Assembly (NCBI RefSeq): GCF_014199685.1
Contig: NZ_JACHNZ010000030.1
Span: 1 to 50,049 of the forward strand
Reading direction: 5' to 3'
DNA: 50,049 nucleotides
From: Sphingosinicella soli
Lineage (GTDB): Bacteria; Pseudomonadota; Alphaproteobacteria; Sphingomonadales; Sphingomonadaceae
Part shown: positions 23,650 to 31,345 of the stretch, piece after piece
How the letters are laid out: the number at the start of each line of letters is the position of its first letter
How positions within the stretch are numbered: position 1 is the first letter of the stretch
The notes under the pieces: generated by a model
The model's input: the letters and a program-made list of their open reading frames with translations, nothing else
The model's database searches: none
What the model was told of the DNA's origin: nothing
Program-made: the position numbers and the translations under genes

Positions 23650-25398
23650 GTGGCCATCGTCATCCGCAAAAAGGCCAAGGCTCCCCCGCCTGAACCGCTT
23701 GTCTCCCGCCCCCGCCGCAGCGGGCGCATCACCATCCGCAAACGGCGGCCAAGTGATTGCACCCGTGATATTGCTTGCGCGCCGGTCAATCCGTTCCCGG
23801 AAATCCCGGACCCGTTCGGCCATGGCCAGCGGGCCGTCGATTTCCTGCGCGGCCTGAAGCATCCCAAATCCCGGCTGCCGGGCCAAGCCTTCCAGCTAGA
23901 CCCGTGGCAGGAAAAGATTGTCCGCCAGATTTATGGCCCGTGCGACAAGTTCGGCAATCGCATCATCCAGTCCGTTGTCATCATGGTGCCCCGTGGCAAC
24001 CGGAAGACCAGCCTAGCCGCTGCCCTGACCCTGCTGCACACCATTGGCCCGGAAGCCGTGCCGGGCGGCGAAGTCCTGCTGGCCGCCGCCGATCAGAAAC
24101 AGGCGAAGATTGGCTTGCAGGAAGCCATCGGTCTTATTCAGGCCGGGGAGCATGACCTGTGGCGCAAGGGACAGGGCAATGTCCGGTTCGACGCCGCCAG
24201 CCAGATAAAGCTCCAGGAATATAAGAACCGCATCAGCTTCCCGAACGGTTCATGGCTGGAGGCCCTGTCAAACGATGCGGGAACCCAGCATGGCCGCACC
24301 CCCGTCTTTGCCCTGTGCGATGAAATCCACGCTTGGCGGAAGCGTGACCTGTGGGACGTGATCGACACCGGCCTTGCCAAGGTGGACAACAGCCTGCGCG
24401 TCACCATCACCACGGCGGGCCGGGGACAGGAAAACGTCGCCTTTCAAGTCATAGACTATGCCCGCCGCGTGGCGCGGGGCGAGATCGACGACCCCAGCAC
24501 CTTGGCCGTCCTGTATGAAACGCCCGCCGATGCGGACTGGCAGGACGAAAGCCTGTGGCACCTTGCCAACCCCGGCCTTGCCCATGGCTATCCCAGCCTG
24601 TCGGGCCTGCGCCGCATCGCCCGTGCCGCCGCGAACAGCCCAGCCGACCGGGATGCCTTCCGGCAACTGCATTTGAATGTCTGGCTGGGCCATAGCTCCA
24701 CGCCCTTCGTGGACATGCCCATCTATGACATTGGGGCCAGCGCGTTCGACGTTGCCGAGCTGGAGGGCGAACCCTGCTGGCTGGGCGTGGACCTGTCGAG
24801 CAATTCGGACCTGACCGTGATTGTCGCCGCGTGGCGGGACGGCAACGGCGGTTATATCGTCCACCCTTGGTTTTTCTGCCCGGAAGATAATCTTCAGCGC
24901 CGTGCCGACCGCGATGGCGTTCCCTATCCCTATTGGGCCGAACAGGGGTTCATCGAACCGACGCCGGGCAACGTCGTGGACTTCCGGCATGTGGAAGACA
25001 CTATCCGCTATCTGTGCGAGCGGTTCGACGTGCGGGAAATCGCCTTCGACCCGCACCTTGCCCGCAACATGCTGAACAACCTGCTGGAGGACGGCTTTCC
25101 CGCCGTGGAGATGCGGCAGGGCTGGATAACGATGGCCCCGGCCATCAAGGAACTGGAACGCGCCATCATCGCGGGCAAGTTCCTTCACGGCGGGCATCCG
25201 GTCCTGCGCTGGAACTTCGACAATATCGCTGTCGAGACGGACAAGGCCGGGAACAAGTCCTTCCACAAGGGCAAGAGCCGGGACCGCATAGACGGGGCCG
25301 TTGCCGCCGCCATGGCCGTCGCCCGTGCCTCCACCGGGGAAGACACCCGATCAGTTTATGAAACCGATGACCGGGCCGATGGCCTGTTGATTTTCTAG
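23650..25398 (+). CDS. Terminase large subunit
   Basis: 582 residues: the DNA-packaging ATPase and nuclease. The N-terminal 45 residues are basic and low complexity. ATPase motifs: Walker A variant VPRGNRKTS, adenine-contact region LDPWQEKIVRQIYG, Walker B FALCDEIHAW, coupling motif ITTAG. Nuclease metal ligands: GVDLSSNSDLTV, EIAFDPHLARNML and DRIDGAVAAAMAV. The Arg in place of Gly in the Walker A (GNRK instead of GNGK) is worth noting but fits tolerated variation. GTG start 4 bp after the previous stop. It lies at the end of the head module rather than at its start. Confidence 0.92.
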   Translation: MAIVIRKKAKAPPPEPLVSRPRRSGRITIRKRRPSDCTRDIACAPVNPFPEIPDPFGHGQRAVDFLRGLKHPKSRLPGQAFQLDPWQEKIVRQIYGPCDKFGNRIIQSVVIMVPRGNRKTSLAAALTLLHTIGPEAVPGGEVLLAAADQKQAKIGLQEAIGLIQAGEHDLWRKGQGNVRFDAASQIKLQEYKNRISFPNGSWLEALSNDAGTQHGRTPVFALCDEIHAWRKRDLWDVIDTGLAKVDNSLRVTITTAGRGQENVAFQVIDYARRVARGEIDDPSTLAVLYETPADADWQDESLWHLANPGLAHGYPSLSGLRRIARAAANSPADRDAFRQLHLNVWLGHSSTPFVDMPIYDIGASAFDVAELEGEPCWLGVDLSSNSDLTVIVAAWRDGNGGYIVHPWFFCPEDNLQRRADRDGVPYPYWAEQGFIEPTPGNVVDFRHVEDTIRYLCERFDVREIAFDPHLARNMLNNLLEDGFPAVEMRQGWITMAPAIKELERAIIAGKFLHGGHPVLRWNFDNIAVETDKAGNKSFHKGKSRDRIDGAVAAAMAVARASTGEDTRSVYETDDRADGLLIF

Positions 25399-25408
25399 GG
25401 GACGCATC

Positions 25409-28171
25409 ATGGCCACCGAAACAGAACAGCTTGTTGTTTCCCTTGAAGCCCGCATCCGGGATTTCGAGCGCAATTTCCAGCGCGCCAACCGGGCGGCGAA
25501 TGACAATTTCGGCAAGATCGAGGGCCGCGCCCGCGTATCCGCCAAGCGGCTGGAACGATCCATGGCGGACGCCGCCACCGGCATGGGCAACCGCCTGAAG
25601 GGGCTGGCCGGTTCGCTGGCCGCTGCCTTTTCCGCCCGTGAACTGATTTCCCTGACGGACAGCTACACCCGGTTCCAGAACAGCCTTCGCGTGGCGGGCG
25701 TCGAGGGCGTGAACCTGAAGATAGTGCAGGATCAGCTATTCGCATCAGCGCAGCGATATGGCGTGGAACTGGAAACGCTGGGCCAGCTTTATGGGCGCGC
25801 CTCCCAAGCCGCCGTGACGCTGGGGGCATCGCAAAGCGATCTGCTGAAGTTCACCGATAACATATCCGCCGCCGTGAAGGTGCAAGGCGGTTCCGTCCAG
25901 CAGGCATCGGGCGCGCTGCTGCAATTGTCGCAAGCCCTGCAAAGCGGGACGGTTCGGGCCGAAGAGTTCAATTCGATCAATGAAGGGCTGTTCCCGGTCC
26001 TTCAGGCCGTCGCGGCGGGCAATGATCGTTTTGGCGGTTCCGTTGCCAAGCTGCGCGCCGAAGTCATGGCGGGCACCGTGTCCAGCCGAGAGTTCTTCGA
26101 GGCGTTCCAAGCGGGCGCGCCCATGCTGGAGGAACGCGCCGCCAAGTCCGTGCTGACCACCAGCGCGGCCTTCCAGACCCTTCGCAATGCCATGGTGCAG
26201 TATTTCGGGGAGGCGGACAAATCCAACGGTTCCACCGCAGCCTTTGCCGAAGCCATCAAGATGCTGGCCGATAATCTGGATATTGTGATCCCGGCCATCG
26301 TCACCCTGTCTACCGCGCTGGGCATCGGCTTCGTCACCAATGCAGCCCGTGCCGCGTTTGCTGCCCGTGGCGTGGGCGGGGCGCTGCTGGGGGCGTTCGG
26401 CGGCCCCGTGGGCATCGCCATCACCGGCATCACCGTCGCCCTTGTCGGGCTGGCATCCGAAACCGCCAAGACCCGCGCCGCCCTTGATGGCGTGGAAGCC
26501 ATCACCAGCGATGCCGCCCGTGCGCTCAATGATGCCAAGGGCAAGGCCGATAATGCCGCCACGGGCGTCCGGGGCGTAGGCAGCGAAGCCGCCGCATCGG
26601 AAACCAAGGTGCGGTCCTTCGCCGGGGCCGTGGGCGAAGCGGCGCAGGAACTATATAATCTGGCGCGGGCACGGCAGGCCGCTTTGATTTCCGATCTGGA
26701 AGCCAAGCGGCAGGAAGCCAGCGTTCAATATAGCGAGCTTTGGGGCCAGACCCGGCGCGGCCTTGATGCCCGCGTGAAGGGCGATGGCTCTATCCGGCAT
26801 CAGATATTCAGCGCGGATGGCTGGAAAGCGGACCTGACCCGGCTGGGCCGTTCCTTGGGCGTGCTGGAAGACCCGGAAGCCGAGCTTCAGGACGGCATGA
26901 CGGACCTGAAGGATGCCATGGCGGATTATGATGCCGCGATTGCCGAAGCGTCCCGCAATCTGGAGCGGTTCGCCACCAATCCCCGCACCCCAGCCGCAAC
27001 CGGGGGCAAGCCCACGGGCCGGACCCGCACCGGCAAGAGCGATGCCGAGCGGGCGGCAGAAGCCGAAAAGCGGCTTCAGGAACGCATCCAGCAGGCCACC
27101 GACGACTTGCGCCTTCAGCTTCGTCTTGCCGATCTGCGCGCCGATGGGCTGGACGTGCAGGCTGACAAGGAACAGGCGATTGCCAATATCCGGGGGCAGT
27201 TCCCCGAATTGGTGAACACCGAAAACGCGGCCTTGCGGGAACAGCTTGCCCTCATGGAAGGATTGGCCATCGCCGCCGTGGACCGGGCCGAAGCCCAGCG
27301 GCAGGCGCAGGAACAGAAAGAGCGGCAGGAAAGCTATGCCGGGATCATCGGGGACGGCCAGAACTTCGTCCGGGATCAGGGCAATGAGATGCAGGCGATG
27401 GGCATGGCCCCGGAAGCCGCGTCCGCCTTCCTGCATGAACAGGACATGCTCAATCAGGCCCAGCAGCAGGGCATCGAACTGACAGCGGGCCAGCGCGCCG
27501 AGATTGCCCAGCTTGCCCAAGGCATGGCCGCTGCCGAAGCCGCCACCACGGCCTTTGCCCAAGCCCAGCGCAACGCCGCCGAGCTATCGCGGTTCTTCGG
27601 GGACAGCGCCGTGGACGCCCTGCATGGCGTCATCACCGGCACCAAGAGCGCAAAGCAATTCATTCTCGACATGACCAGCGCGCTTATCAAGATGGCCCTG
27701 CAATCCATGCTGCTGGGCAGCGGCCCCATGGCCGGGCTGTTCGGCGGCGGGGGAGCAGGAGGCATCGGGGCCGTCATTGGCGGGCTACTGGGCTTTGCCG
27801 AGGGCGGTCATATTCGGGGACCGGGCACGTCCACCAGTGACAGCATCCCCATCATGGCCAGCAACGGGGAATACGTCATCAACGCCAAGGCGACCCGGGA
27901 GAACCTGCCCCTGCTGGAGGCGATCAACAGCGGCAAGGCCCCGGCCTTCGCCACGGGCGGACGCATCGGCGCGAGCATGTCCAACACCTACGCTCCCAGC
28001 GTCAACGTGAACGTAGCAGGCGGACAGGACGCCCGCGTTGCCCGTCAAATTGCCGATGCCGTGGGGCAGGCCCTTGATAGCCGCCGCCCGGACACCTTCC
28101 GCCGTTCCGAAGCCCAGCAGCTTGCCAAGGCCCAGAACGCCATCAGCCGGGCCGGGACGCGGAATAATTAG
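25409..28171 (+). CDS. Tail tape measure protein
   Basis: 920 residues. The N-terminal tape-measure domain at about 65-260 (GLAGSLAAAFSARELISLTD, YTRFQNSLRVAGVE, LYGRASQAAVTLGAS, LQSGTVRAEEFNSINEGLFP) is clear. A hydrophobic segment (about 290-350) and long helical, Gln/Ala-rich coiled coils follow, then the lambda-gpH-like end GGHIRGPGTSTSDSIPIMAS then NGEYVINAKA. If the usual 1.5 angstrom per residue holds, the tail would be about 140 nm or somewhat less. No tail-tip gene follows; the next gene is the cargo-like ORF. Starts 10 bp after the terminase. Confidence 0.92.
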   Translation: MATETEQLVVSLEARIRDFERNFQRANRAANDNFGKIEGRARVSAKRLERSMADAATGMGNRLKGLAGSLAAAFSARELISLTDSYTRFQNSLRVAGVEGVNLKIVQDQLFASAQRYGVELETLGQLYGRASQAAVTLGASQSDLLKFTDNISAAVKVQGGSVQQASGALLQLSQALQSGTVRAEEFNSINEGLFPVLQAVAAGNDRFGGSVAKLRAEVMAGTVSSREFFEAFQAGAPMLEERAAKSVLTTSAAFQTLRNAMVQYFGEADKSNGSTAAFAEAIKMLADNLDIVIPAIVTLSTALGIGFVTNAARAAFAARGVGGALLGAFGGPVGIAITGITVALVGLASETAKTRAALDGVEAITSDAARALNDAKGKADNAATGVRGVGSEAAASETKVRSFAGAVGEAAQELYNLARARQAALISDLEAKRQEASVQYSELWGQTRRGLDARVKGDGSIRHQIFSADGWKADLTRLGRSLGVLEDPEAELQDGMTDLKDAMADYDAAIAEASRNLERFATNPRTPAATGGKPTGRTRTGKSDAERAAEAEKRLQERIQQATDDLRLQLRLADLRADGLDVQADKEQAIANIRGQFPELVNTENAALREQLALMEGLAIAAVDRAEAQRQAQEQKERQESYAGIIGDGQNFVRDQGNEMQAMGMAPEAASAFLHEQDMLNQAQQQGIELTAGQRAEIAQLAQGMAAAEAATTAFAQAQRNAAELSRFFGDSAVDALHGVITGTKSAKQFILDMTSALIKMALQSMLLGSGPMAGLFGGGGAGGIGAVIGGLLGFAEGGHIRGPGTSTSDSIPIMASNGEYVINAKATRENLPLLEAINSGKAPAFATGGRIGASMSNTYAPSVNVNVAGGQDARVARQIADAVGQALDSRRPDTFRRSEAQQLAKAQNAISRAGTRNN

Positions 28172-28241
28172 GTGGCGTGGATATAACGCCCTTCCATTTT
28201 CTCCCTCGCAAGCTACCTTATTGTTTCGGGGGAGAAACTTG

Positions 28242-29702
28242 ATGCTGCTATCGCAGGCTTTGGGGCTTAATCTTAGTCAGCCGATGTTGGATTTTATCGA
28301 CATCGACCTTCATTTGGACTTTCCACTATTCATTGACCCAATTGGCTTTCTTGAGCCAAGGGAGCCTTTTGCCCAAGAATGTCAGGATGACATTAGAGAT
28401 TTTTTCGAGGCCGTTCTTCAAGCAATCATCGCGGGAGATATGGCGAAGGGCAATGAGTTACTTGCCGCGCTGCAAGAGCCGAATGAAACTCATCTTGGTA
28501 TATCTGATGGCGAACCCCGTGGACGAGGAATAGGAGCCAAGCAGGCCGAGCAATTGCTGGAGAGCTTGGCAAACAGTCCCGCCGCAAAGACGGGCCTACT
28601 CCATGACCTGACGGATTGCGCTCTATTCATCGAAAACATCGGGGCGGACAAGGTTTCCGACATCACGACGAATATCATTCGCCGGAACCTGATCGAGTAT
28701 ACCCAACAACAGTTCGAGTTTCATAACATCCCTCTCCAAACAAATCTTCCTACTGGACGCTTATGGGTTCGCGGCGAAGGAAGATGGGAGACTGATCGTT
28801 TCGACCGAATACCCTTAATTGAGGGGCAGCGGGTTCTACTGGTGCCGAAGCGTTACGTCCGATGGCGCGGAGGTATGCAGCAGGTTGCAACTCATTATTA
28901 CACCCACTTCGTTACAAATTTCGTGCGTGACGAGCAACTTCGCACGAATGGCCATCTTGTTCAGGTTATAAAGACAAAAAAAGGCGAAAAGAGGGAAGTT
29001 TATAAAAAAGACATCAAGAAAGACATGCCTCCCACAAAGGAAAATCTGGCACGATTTTCCGTTGAAAATCCTGATGTCTATCGACGGTTCAAAGAGGTAA
29101 TTAAACGAAAGGGGCCAATTGGTCTCAGAAAAATCGTCGAGCTTGATGGGCAGCAGTTTAATGAAGGCCAGTTCAACACCGACCTAATCGCATTACTTCG
29201 TGCGATACCACCCGGAAGACCTAATGCGACCAATTACCATCATTTGGTTTCAGGCATAATCACCTACCTATTTTTTCCTCACCTCATCACGCCAACCTTG
29301 GAATTGGACATCAATCAAGGCCGCAAAAGGATCGACATCGCTTTCGCGAATGCGAGCCAGCAGGGTTTTTTCTCTGACCAGCGGAGCGATGTCTTTCTGA
29401 TGGCACGTGAGATAATGATCGAGTGCAAGAATTACGCGGAAGATTTGGCGAACAATGAAATCGACCAGATGATCGGCAGGTTTGACCCTCGCCGGGGCAG
29501 GCTTGGGATTGTTGCCTGTCGCTCCGTGGTGGATCAGAACCGATTGATCGAGCGATGCCGTGATGCGTTTCGTGCCCAGCAGGGAGCGATACTGGTCTTC
29601 ACCGATGATGATTTTGAGGCGTTGCTGAACGCCCATGACATTGCGCGGGAGCCTGCCCTCCAAAATATGTGCCGGGCGAAATTCCGCGAACTGTTGCGCT
29701 GA
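28242..29702 (+). CDS. Large protein with C-terminal PD-(D/E)XK nuclease-like domain, candidate cargo or defence gene
   Basis: 486 residues from ATG 28242, chosen for the GGGGGAG Shine-Dalgarno 7 nt upstream; the frame is open back into the tape measure gene. The C-terminal quarter shows a nuclease pattern: KRIDIAFAN (Asp about 363), REIMIECKNYAED (Glu-x-Lys about 393-395), then NNEIDQMIGRF and GRLGIVACRS, as in restriction-like or Mrr-like folds. The N-terminal part (LSQALGLNLSQPMLDFIDID; VSDITTNIIRRNLIEYTQQQ) is not one I recognise. GC is lower than the structural genes and it sits beside attR, the usual place for accessory cargo. Anti-phage defence is an inference from architecture and place. 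Confidence 0.7.
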   Translation: MLLSQALGLNLSQPMLDFIDIDLHLDFPLFIDPIGFLEPREPFAQECQDDIRDFFEAVLQAIIAGDMAKGNELLAALQEPNETHLGISDGEPRGRGIGAKQAEQLLESLANSPAAKTGLLHDLTDCALFIENIGADKVSDITTNIIRRNLIEYTQQQFEFHNIPLQTNLPTGRLWVRGEGRWETDRFDRIPLIEGQRVLLVPKRYVRWRGGMQQVATHYYTHFVTNFVRDEQLRTNGHLVQVIKTKKGEKREVYKKDIKKDMPPTKENLARFSVENPDVYRRFKEVIKRKGPIGLRKIVELDGQQFNEGQFNTDLIALLRAIPPGRPNATNYHHLVSGIITYLFFPHLITPTLELDINQGRKRIDIAFANASQQGFFSDQRSDVFLMAREIMIECKNYAEDLANNEIDQMIGRFDPRRGRLGIVACRSVVDQNRLIERCRDAFRAQQGAILVFTDDDFEALLNAHDIAREPALQNMCRAKFRELLR

Positions 29703-29734
29703 CTTCACGTTCCGGTCCGAATGGGGTGATAAAT

Positions 29735-29766
29735 CCCACTGGAACGGGCAACAGGACTGTGATACA
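29735..29766 (+). repeat. Right subterminal repeat pair, possible integrase arm site
   Basis: CCCACTGG, 14 nt, then CTGTGATACA; partner of the pair at 12866-12891. Confidence 0.4.
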
Positions 29767-29829
29767 GGCCAGATACCAGACACGCCTAAGTGCTTGAAAT
29801 ATGGTGCCTCAAGGGGGCCTAATCACCCC

Positions 29830-29847
29830 TCCCGTAGGGGTCACCAT
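29830..29847 (+). repeat. attR core, right 18-bp direct repeat
   Basis: TCCCGTAGGGGTCACCAT, identical to 12790-12807. No tRNA body precedes it, so this is the displaced 3' end of tRNA-Glu. It marks the right end of the element; 118 bp of unremarkable sequence separate it from the M14 peptidase stop. Confidence 0.88.
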
Positions 29848-29965
29848 CCACTTCATTTGTTCGTTATCATTCAATGGCTTGCCGAAGGTTTGGCATTTTC
29901 CGGGTTCGCGGTTAGACATTCCGTGCGCCATTAACTCGTTGTCGATGGGTGCGCTGAAACACGAT

Positions 29966-31345
29966 CTACGGTTTTCCTTGCGCCAGCATATCGGCCGCGA
30001 TCAGTGTCGCCTCCATCTGGAGATCAGCGCTGATCGTGTAGGGGATCGGGGTCAAGGGGGCTTTGCTTAGCTGCGATTTGAGGCGTCGCGCGACAACTGC
30101 CTGGGCTTTGGCTGCAATGGAAATGTCGTCTGACAGTCCGGCACGGCGGGCAAGCATCGCTGCTGCCCTCATTGCGGACAGTCCCGGCTCGTATTGCACC
30201 AGATCACGTTCGGCCAAGGGCTTTACGTCGTCCTCGGCAGCGTCTTTCTCCATGGTCAGCGCTTCGATGCGCGTGTCGATCCTGCTGTGTGCCTCAACCA
30301 ATGCGGCATCAAGCGCTTGTGCCTCCGGCGAAAGACGTGGGCGAAGCGACCTTGCAAATGCAAAGAGCGCCTTGTCCTCGCGAAGCTGAGCCAGCGCGTC
30401 TCGCGTGACGTCCGCCATGTTCATGGACGACGCACGTTCGCTGTAGAGCCGCTGGTCGTCCCACAACGCCACCTCGCAGATCAGGCTGAATGTCCCGAAA
30501 CGCTGCAAAGCGTACTCGCTGCTCGATTGCCCGGCATTCCACACCGCGCGTGGATCCTTGCCTTCGGCCGTGAGGTCTTCGATCATGGACTTTACGGCGA
30601 ATTCGGAGAAGACGCCCGGCGCATAGGATTCGGTTCCGAGTCCCGGCTCGCCGATCCGGTTGATCGCCAGACCGAACGTGCCGGGCAGCCTTGAAAGCCG
30701 GTCCGCGAGCGCCTGTCGACGGCTCGTGACCAGGTAGAAAACGCCGTTGGCGTCGCTGCCGTGGAGCGGACATTGCAGCATCGGGCGTGTCTGTTCCAGC
30801 GCCTCCTGCCAGCAGAGGTTTTCGGGTGTCGGGGTGCTGAATCGGTATCCAGGCATATCGAGCGGGAAACTATATTCGGGCTGGTCGGCGAAAGCGGGGC
30901 GAAAGAAGTGGCGGAGATAATGGTCGGGCGTGCGCGGCGCCTCCAGCCAGCCTTCGTTCAGCGCGACTCCGTCGATGTCTATGGCCGGAATGAAATGAAA
31001 ACTGAAACCGCCGTCCTGACGAAGCGCCCGGTCGTGGGCAAGGCGCTCCATCAGGCGGAGTATGGTCAGCAGCCCGATCGGCTCGTTGGCGTGCGGCGCG
31101 CCGACGAGGAGCACGGCGTTCGGGCCCCGCCCGATCGAAACGAGGTCGATCGGCCTTTCGCTGCGACTCCGCCCCAGCCGCTGCGTCCGCGCTTCGCTGC
31201 CGAGTATGCCGGTGATGCGGCGGACCTCCGCATCGATCACGGCAAGCGTCGGCAGCCTGTCCGCCGCTGGACGGGCATATGCGCGGGCCGCCGCGCAAGA
31301 CGAGGCGAGCCCGCCGAGGAAGAGCCGCCGCGAAAGGCCGTGCAT
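29966..31345 (-). CDS. M14-family zinc carboxypeptidase, exported
   Basis: A 459-residue metallopeptidase predicted to remove C-terminal residues from peptides. Zinc ligands: HANE in GAPHANEPIG (about residues 84-87) and His in LHGSDANG (about 193); the catalytic Glu is likely in LICEVALWDD (about 289). The N-terminus SRRLFLGGLASSCAAARA is a twin-arginine-type signal, so it acts in the periplasm. Start at 31345 overlaps the receptor stop as ATGA, so the two are translationally coupled. Together they suggest uptake of a peptide or peptide-conjugated ligand followed by periplasmic trimming. Confidence 0.85.
   Translation of the reverse strand: MHGLSRRLFLGGLASSCAAARAYARPAADRLPTLAVIDAEVRRITGILGSEARTQRLGRSRSERPIDLVSIGRGPNAVLLVGAPHANEPIGLLTILRLMERLAHDRALRQDGGFSFHFIPAIDIDGVALNEGWLEAPRTPDHYLRHFFRPAFADQPEYSFPLDMPGYRFSTPTPENLCWQEALEQTRPMLQCPLHGSDANGVFYLVTSRRQALADRLSRLPGTFGLAINRIGEPGLGTESYAPGVFSEFAVKSMIEDLTAEGKDPRAVWNAGQSSSEYALQRFGTFSLICEVALWDDQRLYSERASSMNMADVTRDALAQLREDKALFAFARSLRPRLSPEAQALDAALVEAHSRIDTRIEALTMEKDAAEDDVKPLAERDLVQYEPGLSAMRAAAMLARRAGLSDDISIAAKAQAVVARRLKSQLSKAPLTPIPYTISADLQMEATLIAADMLAQGKP

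Larger units (their letters stand above)
12790..29847. mobile_element. Integrated phage-like element of about 17.06 kb at tRNA-Glu
   Basis: Bounded by 18-bp direct repeats. Contents in order: integrase, small DNA-binding-like protein, structured noncoding region, portal, tail-chaperone-like, small winged-helix-like protein, prohead protease, capsid, tail tube, tail chaperone, XRE protein, HNH nuclease, reverse-strand gp25-like protein, triple-HTH protein, head-tail connector, HK97-gp10-like, DUF3168, head closure protein, large terminase, tape measure and nuclease-like cargo. Absent to my reading: tail tip, hub and fibres, lysis genes, replication initiator or helicase, clear small terminase, and a cI-like repressor with excisionase. 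It is far shorter than a full HK97-like prophage (about 35-45 kb). A satellite, a domesticated particle or a deleted prophage are all possible. Confidence 0.85.

Noticed and set aside
12790-29847. Gene transfer agent interpretation of the element
   Set aside because: Some tail proteins resemble GTA proteins, but a tRNA site, direct repeats, its own integrase and a missing GTA hub block indicate a mobile element instead.
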